From NCBI GenBank assembly GCA_034698045.1, contig JAQGAU010000185.1, forward strand, positions 1 to 35,636: a stretch of DNA of 35,636 nucleotides, given 5' to 3'. A program made the translations under genes and the position numbers. A model generated the notes under the pieces. That model ran no database searches. It saw only the letters and a program-made list of their open reading frames with translations, and had not been told where the DNA came from. Source of the stretch: Paramacrobiotus richtersi (taxonomy: Eukaryota; Tardigrada; Eutardigrada; Parachela; Macrobiotidae). Shown here piece by piece: positions 11,541-22,338 of this stretch. Every line of letters starts with the position of its first letter. Within the stretch, counting starts at the first letter, position 1.

Positions 11541-12374
11541 ATGCAGACGAAAACCAAAGACCGCGAACCTGCATGCAGCGAACCAAAATCGGTTGAGATT
11601 AACTGCAACGCCAGCCACTTGACACTTTCGGATTCCGATTTGCTACAAGCAGAAGGAACAACCGTTATCTTCAGCAGCGACGGAGCATTCCTTTGTTCTA
11701 GAAAACTGTACGAAATGCACATGATGGCGATGGAATTGTTCGACATGACCTCAAGAAATGCTGCTGAAGGGCAGCCGGAAACGGTCGATATCATGTGCTA
11801 CAAGGGGAGTGCGGAAATAAATTCACTGGACCCCGAAAGATCTCGTGCAAAGAAGCTGATTTTCCGTACCGACCTGAGCTTTGGATGTTATTCCAGGTTC
11901 CTTCGATTTCTGGAGTACATCGATGGAAACATGGTCGAACACAGTAGATCACAAACTAATCCAGCTGATCGATTGTTTTCGTTGGATGACTGGCTCCGTG
12001 AAAAACGAGAATGTGCGAGAGCGTCGGTGATCACGGCGAACTGCACCGGTGGAACATTTGCGTTTTCATGGACGAACATCTTAACAATAAGCTCATCAGG
12101 AATTGCTGTTCGCAGTGATGAAACCTTTGAATGTCGGCAAAAGCTAGTTGCTGTCCACGACCACGTTTTGAACCAGAAAGCAACGATAATAGACAAGCCC
12201 AATCCACCCGTACAGGACGCCGTCGTAGCGGTGTGCCGGAAAGGTCGCGTTTTTCTATCTGATGACAGTCCCAGACGATCAATAAAAACGATGTTGGAAT
12301 ATCATTACATTGCCACAAAATCGTGTCAAGATGCTTTCCAAAAACTTCTGGAATTCTTGCTTACTCTCACGTAG
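11541..12374 (+). CDS. unrecognised protein with two copies of a four-cysteine domain
   Basis: A 277-codon open frame made of two related halves. Repeat 1 covers about residues 20-127, with Cys at 22, 52, 86 and 116; repeat 2 covers about 166-273, with Cys at 168, 198, 232 and 262. Both have spacings of exactly 30, 34 and 30 residues. Shared landmarks are F-x-C-x-x-KL before a His, C-x-KG after the third Cys, then an Arg/Lys-rich stretch, and a closing helix (CYSRFLRFLEYI and CQDAFQKLLEFL). Even cysteine number and constant spacing suggest two disulfides per domain and a secreted protein. However, the ATG at 11541 gives no signal peptide and the frame is closed upstream by TAA at 11505, so a 5' exon with a signal peptide is likely missing. 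I do not recognise the domain. A 198-codon frame on the other strand overlaps it and is judged a shadow. Confidence 0.7.
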   Translation: MQTKTKDREPACSEPKSVEINCNASHLTLSDSDLLQAEGTTVIFSSDGAFLCSRKLYEMHMMAMELFDMTSRNAAEGQPETVDIMCYKGSAEINSLDPERSRAKKLIFRTDLSFGCYSRFLRFLEYIDGNMVEHSRSQTNPADRLFSLDDWLREKRECARASVITANCTGGTFAFSWTNILTISSSGIAVRSDETFECRQKLVAVHDHVLNQKATIIDKPNPPVQDAVVAVCRKGRVFLSDDSPRRSIKTMLEYHYIATKSCQDAFQKLLEFLLTLT

Positions 12375-12395
12375 TCTAAGAAAGTGTTCGCTAAC

Positions 12396-12479
12396 ATTGC
12401 CACATTGTTGACATTATTGAAAAATCGTGTCGAGAAGCTTGCCAAAGACTTCTGGAATTCTTGCTTACTCTGAGGTAGT
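12396..12479 (+). pseudogene. duplicated tail of the four-cysteine protein gene
   Basis: Repeats the last ~70 bp of the gene ending at 12374, offset by about 104 bp. It would encode KSCREACQRLLEFLLTLR then TAG, beyond the real stop. Confidence 0.75.
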
Positions 12480-12483
12480 TTAA

Positions 12484-13070
12484 CCCTGGTTTCACGGCTC
12501 GTTTTTGAGACATGGAATACGAGCTGGGTCTGGTCGACCCCACTGAAAGTTTAACCGGGAAATGTGAGCGCATTGTAGTAGGATTCGTCTGCTAAATCGA
12601 TCGCGTTGACTGGGTTAGAAAACACGCTTTCGTCATCAGTACTGGAAATCCACGAGAAAGTTGACTGTATCCAGTGCTTTCTCACAGGTTGCATTGGGAA
12701 ACCAGCCCATGTATGTCCCAGTGATTCCAGTGCTGTCTAAATTCAGCGCGATAACTCACCGTATCGGTTTCAACGCAGTTCTGTGCATAAAAACCTGTTC
12801 TTCAAAACGATTTAAGGGTCTCTTGATCGAAGCTTCTGTAACCGCTCTGTGCTCACTGAACCCGAGTGTGCTCGTAGTTGGGGTCAGGCTTACCCAAACG
12901 GCTAACTCACGAACCGGTGTTCAAGGAAGTTCGCATATTAGAGAAAACAGATAGAGCGGAATTTCTTATGGTCAAACATGGGGTGCTTGATCTTGCACTG
13001 TTGACACACTATTTTTGCAAATTTCCAAAGAATTAACAGGGTCAAAGGGACCCCATTCGTAAAACTAGGG
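12484..13070. mobile_element. piggyBac-like non-autonomous element
   Basis: A 587-bp element flanked by TTAA at 12480-12483 and 13071-13074. The ends are CCCTGGTTTCACG and, on the reverse strand, CCCTAGTTTTACG. TTAA target duplication with CCCT termini is the hallmark of piggyBac transposons. GGGTC/GACCC inverted motifs lie near both ends. A 97-codon frame inside resembles no transposase, so it must have been moved by an enzyme made elsewhere. It lies directly after the duplicated tail of the four-cysteine gene. Confidence 0.8.
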
Positions 13071-13074
13071 TTAA

Positions 13075-15140
13075 GAAAGTTTAGAAAAAAAGCTTAAGTA
13101 TCTATATTACAAGCCGCGACGACGCTTCGCTATTCGATATCTGCATATTCGATTTCTTTGAGTGCAGGGTTCATGGCTAAAAGATATCGTCAAAACTGAA
13201 AGCGCACGTTGGGCAACCCTTACCGCTGTTTCTGCAGCGGTAGTACGGTTACTCTGTTTGTATTTTTTGAATTAACTTCGATACATCTTCCGCTCTGGCG
13301 GCACGCGTCGTAAAATCAGTTCAACCTTACTATAAGTTTCAAACTCTATCTGTTTAATAGTTAGCTACTTGTTTAGTTCACTATTTCAGATTAAATTGGT
13401 TAAAAGCCTGAACGCTCATGGGCGTGACTTGGCTTTTTCTTTCCAATAGTATTTAGCAACAAACAATCTAATAAAAGGCGCACAAACGAACAAAAGGCGC
13501 CACAGCTGCATAGTTTTGCTGTTGAAGACAGTGAGCGCATAATATTAACCCCTTATGTCCATACAATGCCACCCTTGCCTGAAAAACCATGAACCTGACG
13601 GACTCAAGCCTCAAGTATATGCAAACGAATTAAGTACACAAATCGTAAAATTTAGCTATTCTGCTAATGATTGGCGCGCGGTTTGCGGACCTAAAACGCT
13701 GAGATATATCCAAAAACCTTAATTTTTGTTTCTGAATAACTTGATCTGTATCGATAGTTTTTCGCTCGTACGTTGCGATCGATCGAATACTGCTGAACTC
13801 GTTGCTTTACTCTTGCTGTAAGCCTGTACGAGTACGTTTGCTGCACGGCCGGTAAAAGTTAACTTCTGGACATTACACGACGGCTGCTCTCTCAGAATAG
13901 TGAGGTGGCTTTTTCATATTAAATATTTTTCACGACGTACAGTATTCAAGGCGGCTTACAGTACGGAATTGAGTTGATTTATACGTGTATCGTGTATTGC
14001 CGCATTCGTTCGGCAGTGTTCGAAACACAACAGTATGTCCTGGCAACGGAGAAAAACCGCTTTGTACGGTACAATTCTCGGCCTTGCAGTTTTACATAGG
14101 CAGTTACGAGTTCCGGGTAGCCAGCCATAACTGTCTCTAATTTGAAATCGTTTTTTTTACCTCTAAACTGAATAAATGACCGTATGTTCTGGGTATACCA
14201 AGAAAGTTGTCGTTCAACGTTGCGTAGGCAATTATAGGCGTCGCATAGGCATGCTATGACGCAAAAACACAATTCTTTTTTGAAGAAGAAAACGGTGCCT
14301 CCCGAAACCTAATTGGGAACCTTATGTAGACATTATTACTGTCGCACTGGAAACATTACGAATTATTAAGCGCTTTCCAAGCAAGCGATTGAAGGTTAAA
14401 CCAGAGGCCCGTACTTTGGTGTCAAGTTTATAGTTTGTAGAAGAAGGGCAATCACGCTTATGTGCAAACATTTGTTTAAAACCTATTCCTAATCATGAGT
14501 TTAAGCTTCAGCGTTGTTGGGAAAAATTATTCCTTGAAAAATGGAAACGAACAAAGAATGTAGCTATCACCGTAAGTAAGGTATTCGAAGCAAATTGTTG
14601 AAGCGTGAACCGGCGTTAGCGTGATCATCCTGGCGTCGAATAGTATTTTTTGCCAAACTCGACCCTTGTGCAGGCTCCTCACAAGTGTACCATGGATCCC
14701 TAATTAAGATAAACGCTAACGTAGTCGTGGTAGTTTCGAATAACAGTGAGCACCGTTGCTTAGCATCTTCATACGCTCAGTATGTACATATATGGTCAAA
14801 TAAGCTGAACCACCCGGTAATCAGAAAAAACATCAGTTTTCTAAAAACTAAAAAAACTAAAATTCAGCGGTTCGAAATACGAAAACCAAAATGCCGTCAC
14901 CCCCTGGCAACGTTCGCGGTGGTGTTTTTAAGATTTTTTGCAAGTTTTTCGAGTCAGCCGTTTAAACGCAAACTGTTACCCCGTTTTCGGGGATTTATGA
15001 TTAGGAGTTATAATAATAATACAGTGCTTGGTTCTGCATTGTGAAACCATGATTACTGTGAAAGCAATACTTATACTAAATGAAGAATTTGTAGGTGAAA
15101 TGTGCTTTCGAAGGTTGGAACACACGAGAATACCTGACCT
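13075..15140. other. 2-kb stretch with no supported gene
   Basis: AT-rich intergenic sequence. A 97-codon minus-strand frame (13979-14272) and a 119-codon plus-strand frame (14685-15044) show no recognisable motif. An AATAATAAT run near 15010 may be a retroelement tail. Confidence 0.5.
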
Positions 15141-15425
15141 TTAAATACGTAGCACATATCCGCAATCAGACAATGCGCGGAGAACGGGACTTTTGTGCTC
15201 ACTGGCCGGCTCTGACATGACATTTGCGACAAGCTTCATAATATCCACGGAGCCACGGAATGCTGCTCCTATGATAAACATTACGGCCACGCAGAGAAGA
15301 AATTTATTCACAACTCTGAAGTGGCGCCATGTGGAAGCTGCGTTGGAAATAACCGAAATTGGCAGAAAGCCAACAGCAGCCAAGATTTTCTCGGGGATTC
15401 CATCTAATGGGAGGTTGGATGCCAT
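15141..15425 (-). pseudogene. Gr-like receptor fragment (group A), inverted
   Basis: On the minus strand from the ATG at 15425 it encodes the group A N-terminus (GIPEKILAAVGFLPISVIS), the first membrane segment and SPVLRALSD, then runs into unrelated sequence and a stop (GYVLRI). About 95 codons of some 330 remain and no 3' exons are present. It is the only family member on the minus strand. Its 5' flank (15753-15836, matching the open stretch upstream of the copy at 790) is split from it by the element at 15477-15752. Confidence 0.85.
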
Positions 15426-15476
15426 TGCAGAGCCGCAAACTATATCCGTCAGAACATGCAGTTCTCTCTTTGCATA

Positions 15477-15752
15477 CAGTAGCGCGTTTCGGCCCCCTTT
15501 TAAGGGTGGGCCAGCGAACTCCAACAGAAGGGTATATAAACGGAAAAAAAAAAAGTTAAATGTGTACTTTCTGTAAATAAACGGCTTTGTTTAATTTGTT
15601 TAACACCGCCAAATTTTTTAAGTTTCAAGAACCTACTCCTTTCTTCCTTTAGGGGGAAATGACCCTTCTGTCAAATTTTGGCGAACCCACTTACAGCATT
15701 GCGGCAGGGGGGTGCCATGGGGGGTCTGGCGGCCCCCCCAAACGCGCCACTG
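15477..15752. mobile_element. TA-flanked inverted-repeat element (Tc1/mariner-type MITE)
   Basis: A 276-bp element with ends CAGTAGCGCGTTTCGG and, on the reverse strand, CAGTGGCGCGTTTGGG. It is flanked by TA on both sides (15475-15476 and 15753-15754). TA duplication with CAGT ends fits Tc1/mariner-type elements. There is no coding capacity. The flanks on either side match contiguous sequence upstream of the intact group A genes, so the empty site is visible in the paralogues. Confidence 0.7.
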
Positions 15753-15842
15753 TAATTGCAGAATATCATTAAAGCGCAGTATTTTGTTTTCAGATTGGGC
15801 TTGCGAATAGTTGGCATAGTTGTGGCATCCAGACAAATGTGC

Positions 15843-16800
15843 TGACCTTGCAGAATCGCAGAGGCACGAACGGGTGTTACGTGGGAATTTCGGGATGAGT
15901 TTGTAGTCTGTATAAGCTTTTATGGTTTGTTCCGGCGCAATAAAATAAATAAATATTCATCCGGTACTCCTGAGAAAAATTTTGTAAACTGACAAATACA
16001 TTCGGTAGCCAGAAAGTCCCAGATGTGCTGATGTAAGCTGTTTGGTGCGGTTCAGCCCCACAGATCACGTGACAGATGTAAACAATGTTGAAGATGTTCT
16101 TAACATTTCTCGTTGATTGTGGGATCACGCTGCTGAAATTCTGTTCTTTTTCTTTTTCTTTTATTAAGTGAAGGAAGTCTGTAACAGAAAACGGAATATT
16201 CACCGTATGAAAAACTCATCTACAGATACTGTAATCAACAGATGCGAAAAATAACGAATTTATACCGGATTCACATCGGCAGCGATTCCATGTCGAGCCT
16301 AGCAATCTGTTCATTTTTAACTTTGTGATGTTGTAGGCAGTACAGTTGTAAGCCGCATCAGTCGGGACACCAGTTTCGGACCAGCAGCTATGGGCTTCCA
16401 GATTCCCCACAGTATTCGCCGGAAAGCAAAGCATTAATGCTGTTACTTGCTCTTACTTGTGACCAGACTGATAGTGCCATGGGTTTGTCTGTTCAGGAAT
16501 AAACTAAACTAAAGTAGCATAAGCTAAGCCGTGTACTTTGTATTGCGGTTCTGTCACTGTCAACAAGCAATCCGATTTTTCTAAGAGCCAGACTGCGGAT
16601 TATCCCATTAGGATAATATGGATAGTTCCGCTAACCAAAACACAATAATCAGTTAAACGCTTGACATTTGCACAATGCACCTCTGTGGATTTACGGTGAG
16701 AATCCTGTATACAGTATACGTGATACGGACGGCGAAACAAGGTAGGCAAATGTCTGCAGACTCTGCTACACGCAACCGCACTGTCGAATTCGCTCTGTAA
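15843..16800. other. intergenic sequence, upstream flank of the group C pseudogene
   Basis: The first half shows nothing recognisable; a minus-strand frame at 16216-16434 has several Cys and N-glycosylation sites but no supportable gene model. From about 16600 it resembles the flank upstream of the copy at 31354 (around 31020-31350), including CTCTGTGGATTT and a GTAAA-TCA motif before the start. Confidence 0.45.
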
Positions 16801-16935
16801 AGTCAATAAATTTCCTAGCTATCTGGAAGAAGCGAAGATAAACACCGATAGATCATGATTAATTTTCGGCCGCCGCATCCTAGAATGTCGATAAATTTCG
16901 GCTGGTTTGTTGATGGGTCAAACTAGGGTCAAACT

Positions 16936-18635
16936 ATGAATTCAGCGCTTTCCCTAATAGGAACGCCTGAGAGAATTTTAGCAGCTGCAGGCCTTTTGCC
17001 GTTCTCCGTTTTTCCTTGAAAATCCCTGAAATGGCAGATACACTGGCCTTCTGGACAAAGCTCGTCGTTGCATCACCACACTGTTCATCATAGGAGGCGT
17101 TTTACGCGGCTTGATGGAAACTTCACAACTTGTATTCCATGCACTAGCTGATCCTGAAAGCGAACTCAGAAGTCCTGTACTTCACGCTATGTCCGAAATT
17201 TCGGACGCTATTTTCCCCTTTCAACCAGTCATCGTGTTATCTATTTTATTATTCAAAAACAAGTCCTGGTGGTATAACGTCCAGGTGCCCCTTAGGGAAA
17301 TTGTCCGTTTCAGCAATCTATGGGTCAAAAGAAGAGCCGCTTGGAGACGAACTGGAACCGCTCTTTCTTGTGCCACTTTGATTCTGACAGTTTTATGGGA
17401 GTATGTGGAATGGCGAGCGTTCCTTGATCAGAACCCGCAGTACTACTCCACAGATTTCGAAAGACCGTTTGCTCCGCTACCGTTCAGAGTCACGGCAAGT
17501 CACGATATCCTAATCTGGGTTGGTTTTCTGTTCGCTTCCGGATTATTTCACCCAGCAAGTTTACATCTGCGTTATCGTGAACGCGGTTGTTCTACGTGAT
17601 GCGTGCGATGAGTTTCTGAGTATGGTCGAAGATATACGTCAACAACTGTTAATTGGGCAATGCGAGAAGAATGTCACTGAAGTTGTGCGCGAGATTCAGG
17701 AGTTTCATCTGAAACTGATACTCTGCATGAATAAGCTGAACGATGTGTACAGCTGGATTTTGTTCGTTATCTTCACGTCCAATTTGGCCCTGGCATGCTC
17801 CTTTGTAACGGCCATCATCGTCGTGCCTTCAAGTTTCCTGACGGGAAGCATCGGATATTGCATCAGTGTGCTGCTTTTCTTCAGTTATTGTGTGGTTTTC
17901 GCGATCCCACTAGTGCAAATATACGAAAAGGTAGACCAAGGAAAGTCTGCTACTTTTTGCTTTCGCACATGATCCATTTTCACTGGTCCCTATGGTCCGG
18001 TTACTGAAAGGCCGGATATGCTACAGCTGGCTTCTCTTACCATGACCTTTTTTGATTCGCAGGCCAATCGATTCGCGCTAAAGCTGTTCGAATTGCGACT
18101 GCAAATTGAAAGCTCTACGATCGCCGGAATTGCGGCGAAAAACGTAAGTTAGCTCTATCTTGGACATCATCAATCCGGAAAACGTACAATCACAACAATC
18201 ACTAGTACACGGTCGTCAATAGAGTGCTCAAGTTCTACTTTAATTAATTTTACTGTCAATGCAGTGACCTTTTCATCCTCGATGTGTTTTTTGTTCAACT
18301 GGGTAGGGAGTGACCATTGCGCAATCGGTACAAGGCCTGGAGGAAAGAGCGCGAAATTTTGTCCCTTGTTTCACTGGTGGTGGAATTCTGTGGTACTCGC
18401 GAGGCCTACTGACAGCGGTACGAAAAAGACATCCTGTGTTTATGTATACTGCATTACCGGGTTTTTGTGTATTTGAGTTTTTCTGTAGGCATGCACTTTA
18501 CTCGTATCTACAGGCTTTTTAGTCCAAGAAATCGTCAGTAACTACGCACGAACGGCACCAGCTCCGCACAATTTTCCTGACTGTCATTCTTGGTGCAGCT
18601 ACAACACCAGTCACAATTGTCACCAGATCCGCTGA
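16936..18635 (+). pseudogene. Gr-like receptor, copy 5 (group C), broken in exon 1
   Basis: Exon positions are 16936-17930, 18063-18143, 18307-18417 and 18489-18635, all with usable splice sites. Exon 1 is broken by TGA at 17017-17019 (Gly in the copy at 31354), by a one-base gain near 17035 and by another near 17520. Exons 2 to 4 are open and of standard length; exon 4 encodes ACTLLVSTGFLVQE and a tail with DCHSWCSYN. The start matches the group C start (MNSALSLIGTPERILAAAG). The intact 3' exons suggest the breaks are recent, or that one or more are sequencing errors; three separate defects make pseudogenisation more likely. Confidence 0.8.
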
Positions 18636-19600
18636 TATCCCAGATTAACGTCTCCCGTCACTTTGCAATGACCATTATATGTACGGTGTGCGAATCCCAG
18701 TGGTAATCAAATAATATGATCGGACACTGGGATGATGTGGCGTTCTTTTTGATTGTGAAAGGATCGAATATGTCATACCAGCTTTCTTGCTATCACTGGC
18801 TATAAGCATCTTTAATACTACGTATTTCTACCTTGACGATCGTATTTAACTGGACGGCAGTACCGGCTTGACGCCAAACGTTCATACTGTGGTATGGGTC
18901 CGTCTAGACTAGATCTACAACTTAGACAATCGTTTCTCTTTCAAAAGCGGTAAGATAAAAAGCCACCGCCAAGCATGGGGGGGGGGGGGGCTCCCGGATG
19001 CGGATGTACTGCATTGTATTAAAGATAACCGGTTGGCTCTTGCGCAGTACGAACATATGGTAACAAAGCGCAATGGATGGCAGCGAAGGACACTGAAACA
19101 TGGGCGTGCACGGTAGTAGAACGGAAGTTCGATTGTTATTTTGCAGTATAAGTTTTTTCATCAATGCTCTAGTTGTCGAAACTGCAATTTTTTCGGCATC
19201 GTGCGTGTGTTGGGCACGCATGCTGTGTTTCTGTATATTTCTTATTTAGCCATTTACGCATGTACTATTTCCACTTTTTATCCGTTTGCTTTTGTTTGTT
19301 GTCGTCTTCTTCCGTTGGTAGCTTTCCCCCTGTTTTTCGTAATGGCGAGATGATGCTACTGAACATCACTGAGGCACCTGCTGGACGAACAGTGGCAGAG
19401 GAACATAGTTGTTAAATGATATTGTACTTTGTGGTACTACAGTACAACCGGACTTATGCCGAATTAAACATGTAGTAATTAAGGTGTTGTTGTTGCTGCT
19501 GGTATATTCTCTGATAGAAAACGTCTCCACAGTTTTTGAACAGACTACGTACTGAAGCATTTGGAATTAGCCACCACGATAGCTTCGCATTTCGCAAATC
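18636..19600. other. intergenic sequence shared with other receptor 3' flanks
   Basis: Stretches around 18950-19110 resemble 27290-27480 and 29820-30020 (CGCCAAGCATGG and GTAACAAAGCGC are shared), so this is an old 3' flank copied with the genes. It contains a run of 14 G at 18977-18990. No gene is seen. Confidence 0.55.
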
Positions 19601-19784
19601 ATAAGTAGAGAGAAATTCTTTCACCAGGCAGCATTATAGTATAGATTCGTATTAACTTCGCAATAATACAAAAGGGGAACAGCCATATAAAAGGATTGCT
19701 GAAACAAAAAATGCTGTGTTTACACAAGTTACGGTAACGATGTCGGCCTCGCTGGCATGTTTGTTTAAGTAACGGTGCACTGGG

Positions 19785-19819
19785 GCGACAAACCTGATCA
19801 TCCCAAAGTAACACTCATG
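19785..19819 (+). promoter_or_regulatory. conserved 5' module of copy 6
   Basis: A GCGACAAA-TGATCATCC-x-CTCATG block about 60 bp upstream of the ATG, matching blocks upstream of the other group B genes. In this copy the frame through the block is closed, so it is not coding. Confidence 0.4.
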
Positions 19820-19878
19820 GCACCGGCAAGTTTAACGTTCGCGAACACTTTTCGGCCCAGTTCTCAATCGACGAAACG

Positions 19879-21590
19879 ATGGCCGAAGTTTCCTTAATTG
19901 GGGTACCTGAGAAAATCCTGGCCGCTGTTGGTTTTCTGCCGTACTCCAGATGTTTCGGAAAGCCGTTGAGACCGTGCGACAACCGAATTTTGCAAAAAGT
20001 TTTGCTTTGCTTAGCCGTTATGTTTAATACAGGAGGAGCACTTTGGGGCTGTATCGCTATTTCCGGACTGATTTCCGATGCCATGGCGGAGCCGACCACG
20101 GAACACATGAGCCCAATGCTCCATGCTATGTCCCAAGTTTCTGACGTCGTTTTCCCCTTTCAACCGGTCATCGTTTTGTCTATGTTTTTATTCAAACGTG
20201 GCTCATGGTGGTATAAGGTCCAGATTCCACTTCGGGAAATTGCCAGTTTTAGCAGTCTGGGGATCAAGAAACACGCCCGCTGGAGACGAATTGGAACTAC
20301 TCTTTCTTGTGTCATTCTGATGCTGTCAGTTCTCTCTGAGTATGCGGAATGGCGCGCCTTCATGGATCAGAACTCCGAATATTACTCCACGGATGAAACC
20401 GCGCTTGATTCATTCCCAATCAGAGTCACGCCCATTCAAGACATCCTAATTTGGGTAGCATTTTGCTCGCTTCCACATTACTTTACCCAGCAGGTCTATA
20501 TCTGTGTTATTGTGTACGCGGTCGTTTTACGAGATGCGTGCGATGCACTTTTAGTTAAGATTGAAGATATACGCAAGCGTGTTGCCACTGGGCAATGCGA
20601 AAAGAACGTTACTGGTGTTGTTCAAGAGATGCAAGAGTTTCATTTGAAACTGATCCGATGCACGGGTATGCTAAATGATATGTACAGCTGGATTCTGTTG
20701 ACTATCTTCACCTGCAATCTGGCGCTGGCATGCTCCTTTATAACGGCGATCATTGCCGCTCCTTCAAGTTTCCTGACGGAAAGTAGTGCATACTACGTCA
20801 GCGCGCTGCTTTTCTTCAGTTACGGTGTGTTATTTGCGATCCCACTAGTACAGGTGTACGAAAAGGTAGGACAAGAGAAATTAGAATTGCTGTTGAAGCG
20901 TGCCACTTCTGATTTCTTGCACGATTTATTCTCGTTTCTATTACTAGCACGATTGCTAAAAGATAGGGTTTCTCTTTGCCTGGAGTTGCTGCACGTGACC
21001 TTTGTATTCATAGGCCATCAGTTCGCGCTAAAACTGTGTAAGCTACGTCTGGAAGTGGAGAGTTCTATAAGCGCAGAACCGAAATGCGTTGCGGAGAATG
21101 TGAGTTGGCTCCATTTTGGATGATAAATCATCGTTTTCGTGACGACATCAATGTCTCTTAGACATCAGAGAGTCGTTAACTTCTTACCAGCGTACTGTTG
21201 ACACCATGCCCTTTTTATCCCTAACGTTTTCACCGTCTAATGTATGCTCAACACTTATTAGGGACTGACTATTCTGCAGTCAATACACACCCTGGAAAAC
21301 GGAGCTCGGAATTACGTTCCTTGTTTCACGGGCGGTGGCATTCTGTGGTACTCGAGAGGCTTGCTGACAGCGGTATAAAAGATACACAATGCACTTACAG
21401 ATCGTATATCCTCTGTATATCGTCTCTGAAACTTGTTAAGTTTGCTGTTTTTGTTTGTTTCTTGCAGGCCTGCACGTTCCTCGTTTCCGCAACCTTATTA
21501 GTTAAGGAAATCGCCAGCAATTACTCACGCGAAATTCTGAGTGTGTCTGACTGCCTTTCTTGTCGGCAGTGCCGTGAAGGCTCGCTTTGA
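19879..21590 (+). CDS. Gr-like seven-TM receptor, copy 6, with anomalous first intron
   Basis: Exon 1 is 19879-20865 (329 codons, six hydrophobic segments, MAEVSLIGVPEKILAAVGFL start, PLVQVYEK end). Exon 3 is 21262-21372 and exon 4 is 21468-21590 (tail DCLSCRQCREGSL). The expected exon 2, 21014-21099, is 86 bp rather than 81 and out of frame if the usual donor at 20866 is used, because one base is missing in its first codons. The 148-bp intron has no stop in the frame of exon 1, and reading through it enters exon 2 correctly (HQFALKL). Retaining intron 1 while splicing introns 2 and 3 gives about 484 codons. A phase-1 donor inside the intron (C|GTGCCA near 20910) is another possibility. It may be functional with an enlarged intracellular loop, or be an early pseudogene. 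Confidence 0.65.
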
Positions 21591-22338
21591 CATCGCATGG
21601 TTTCCGGTGTCCACTACACACACTCATGCAGTACACATCGTTCAGCGAAATCTCTATTTCTATAGAAAATCTTGTTGTCTAGCTGCTTGTTGCTCTCATG
21701 CGCACTTTGCTTATGCAGTCGTTAGTCGAGCCGACTCGAGCCGATTGCAGTTATGTTGAGTGTTGTATCTGCTGCTTCTGCAGAACTCACAATCAGTAAT
21801 GTTACGCTGTGTGGTGTGTGTGTCGCTGTGCGATCAGACTAATGTCATCCTCGCAAGAGGTTTGTCTATTCTATGCATCAATCCAAAACCCAGGTAAAGA
21901 ATCGAATTTCGACAATTAACAGTTTAAATGAACAGAATTCCGATAACTAACAGAACTTGAACAAACAGCACAATTAACCAAAACTTTATAATTAGCAAAA
22001 CCTTCAACAATCTTTGCTTCTGTGACTGCATTGCCCAGAACAGCTTACTTCAGCGCATCTGGGATTCGCTACTAGAATACAGAATTCTCCGAAGGAATTT
22101 CGGTCGCATGTATGTTGCAGTTGAATAAACAATCCCATTAGCTGGGAAAACAAACCGATCGGAAATCGGGCAAACAACACCCGCTGGTGCCCTTTCGTCC
22201 TGTGAGTTAAGCAGTTTTGTCGGACGCAACAAACTATGTCACCCATATGCAAACATTACTGGAGAATAACAATTGTGCTGCTTTTAATGCGAAGAAAAAT
22301 ATCAGTTGTTGCCAGTTTTGTACATATTCGGCATTGCA

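Noticed and set aside
11198..11794. 198-codon minus-strand frame with a hydrophobic stretch
   Set aside because: It overlaps the plus-strand four-cysteine protein, whose internal repeat with constant Cys spacing shows that frame is the real one.
12661..12954. 97-codon frame inside the piggyBac-like element
   Set aside because: Too short for a transposase and without recognisable catalytic motifs.
13979..14272. 97-codon minus-strand frame
   Set aside because: No motif, no repeat structure, no splice context; length is within chance.
16216..16434. Minus-strand frame with Cys and N-x-T/S sites
   Set aside because: Possible exon of a secreted protein, but no partner exon or clean splice model could be built.
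18977..18990. G run as a quadruplex
   Set aside because: A single homopolymer of 14 G, prone to sequencing error; no four-tract pattern beyond it.
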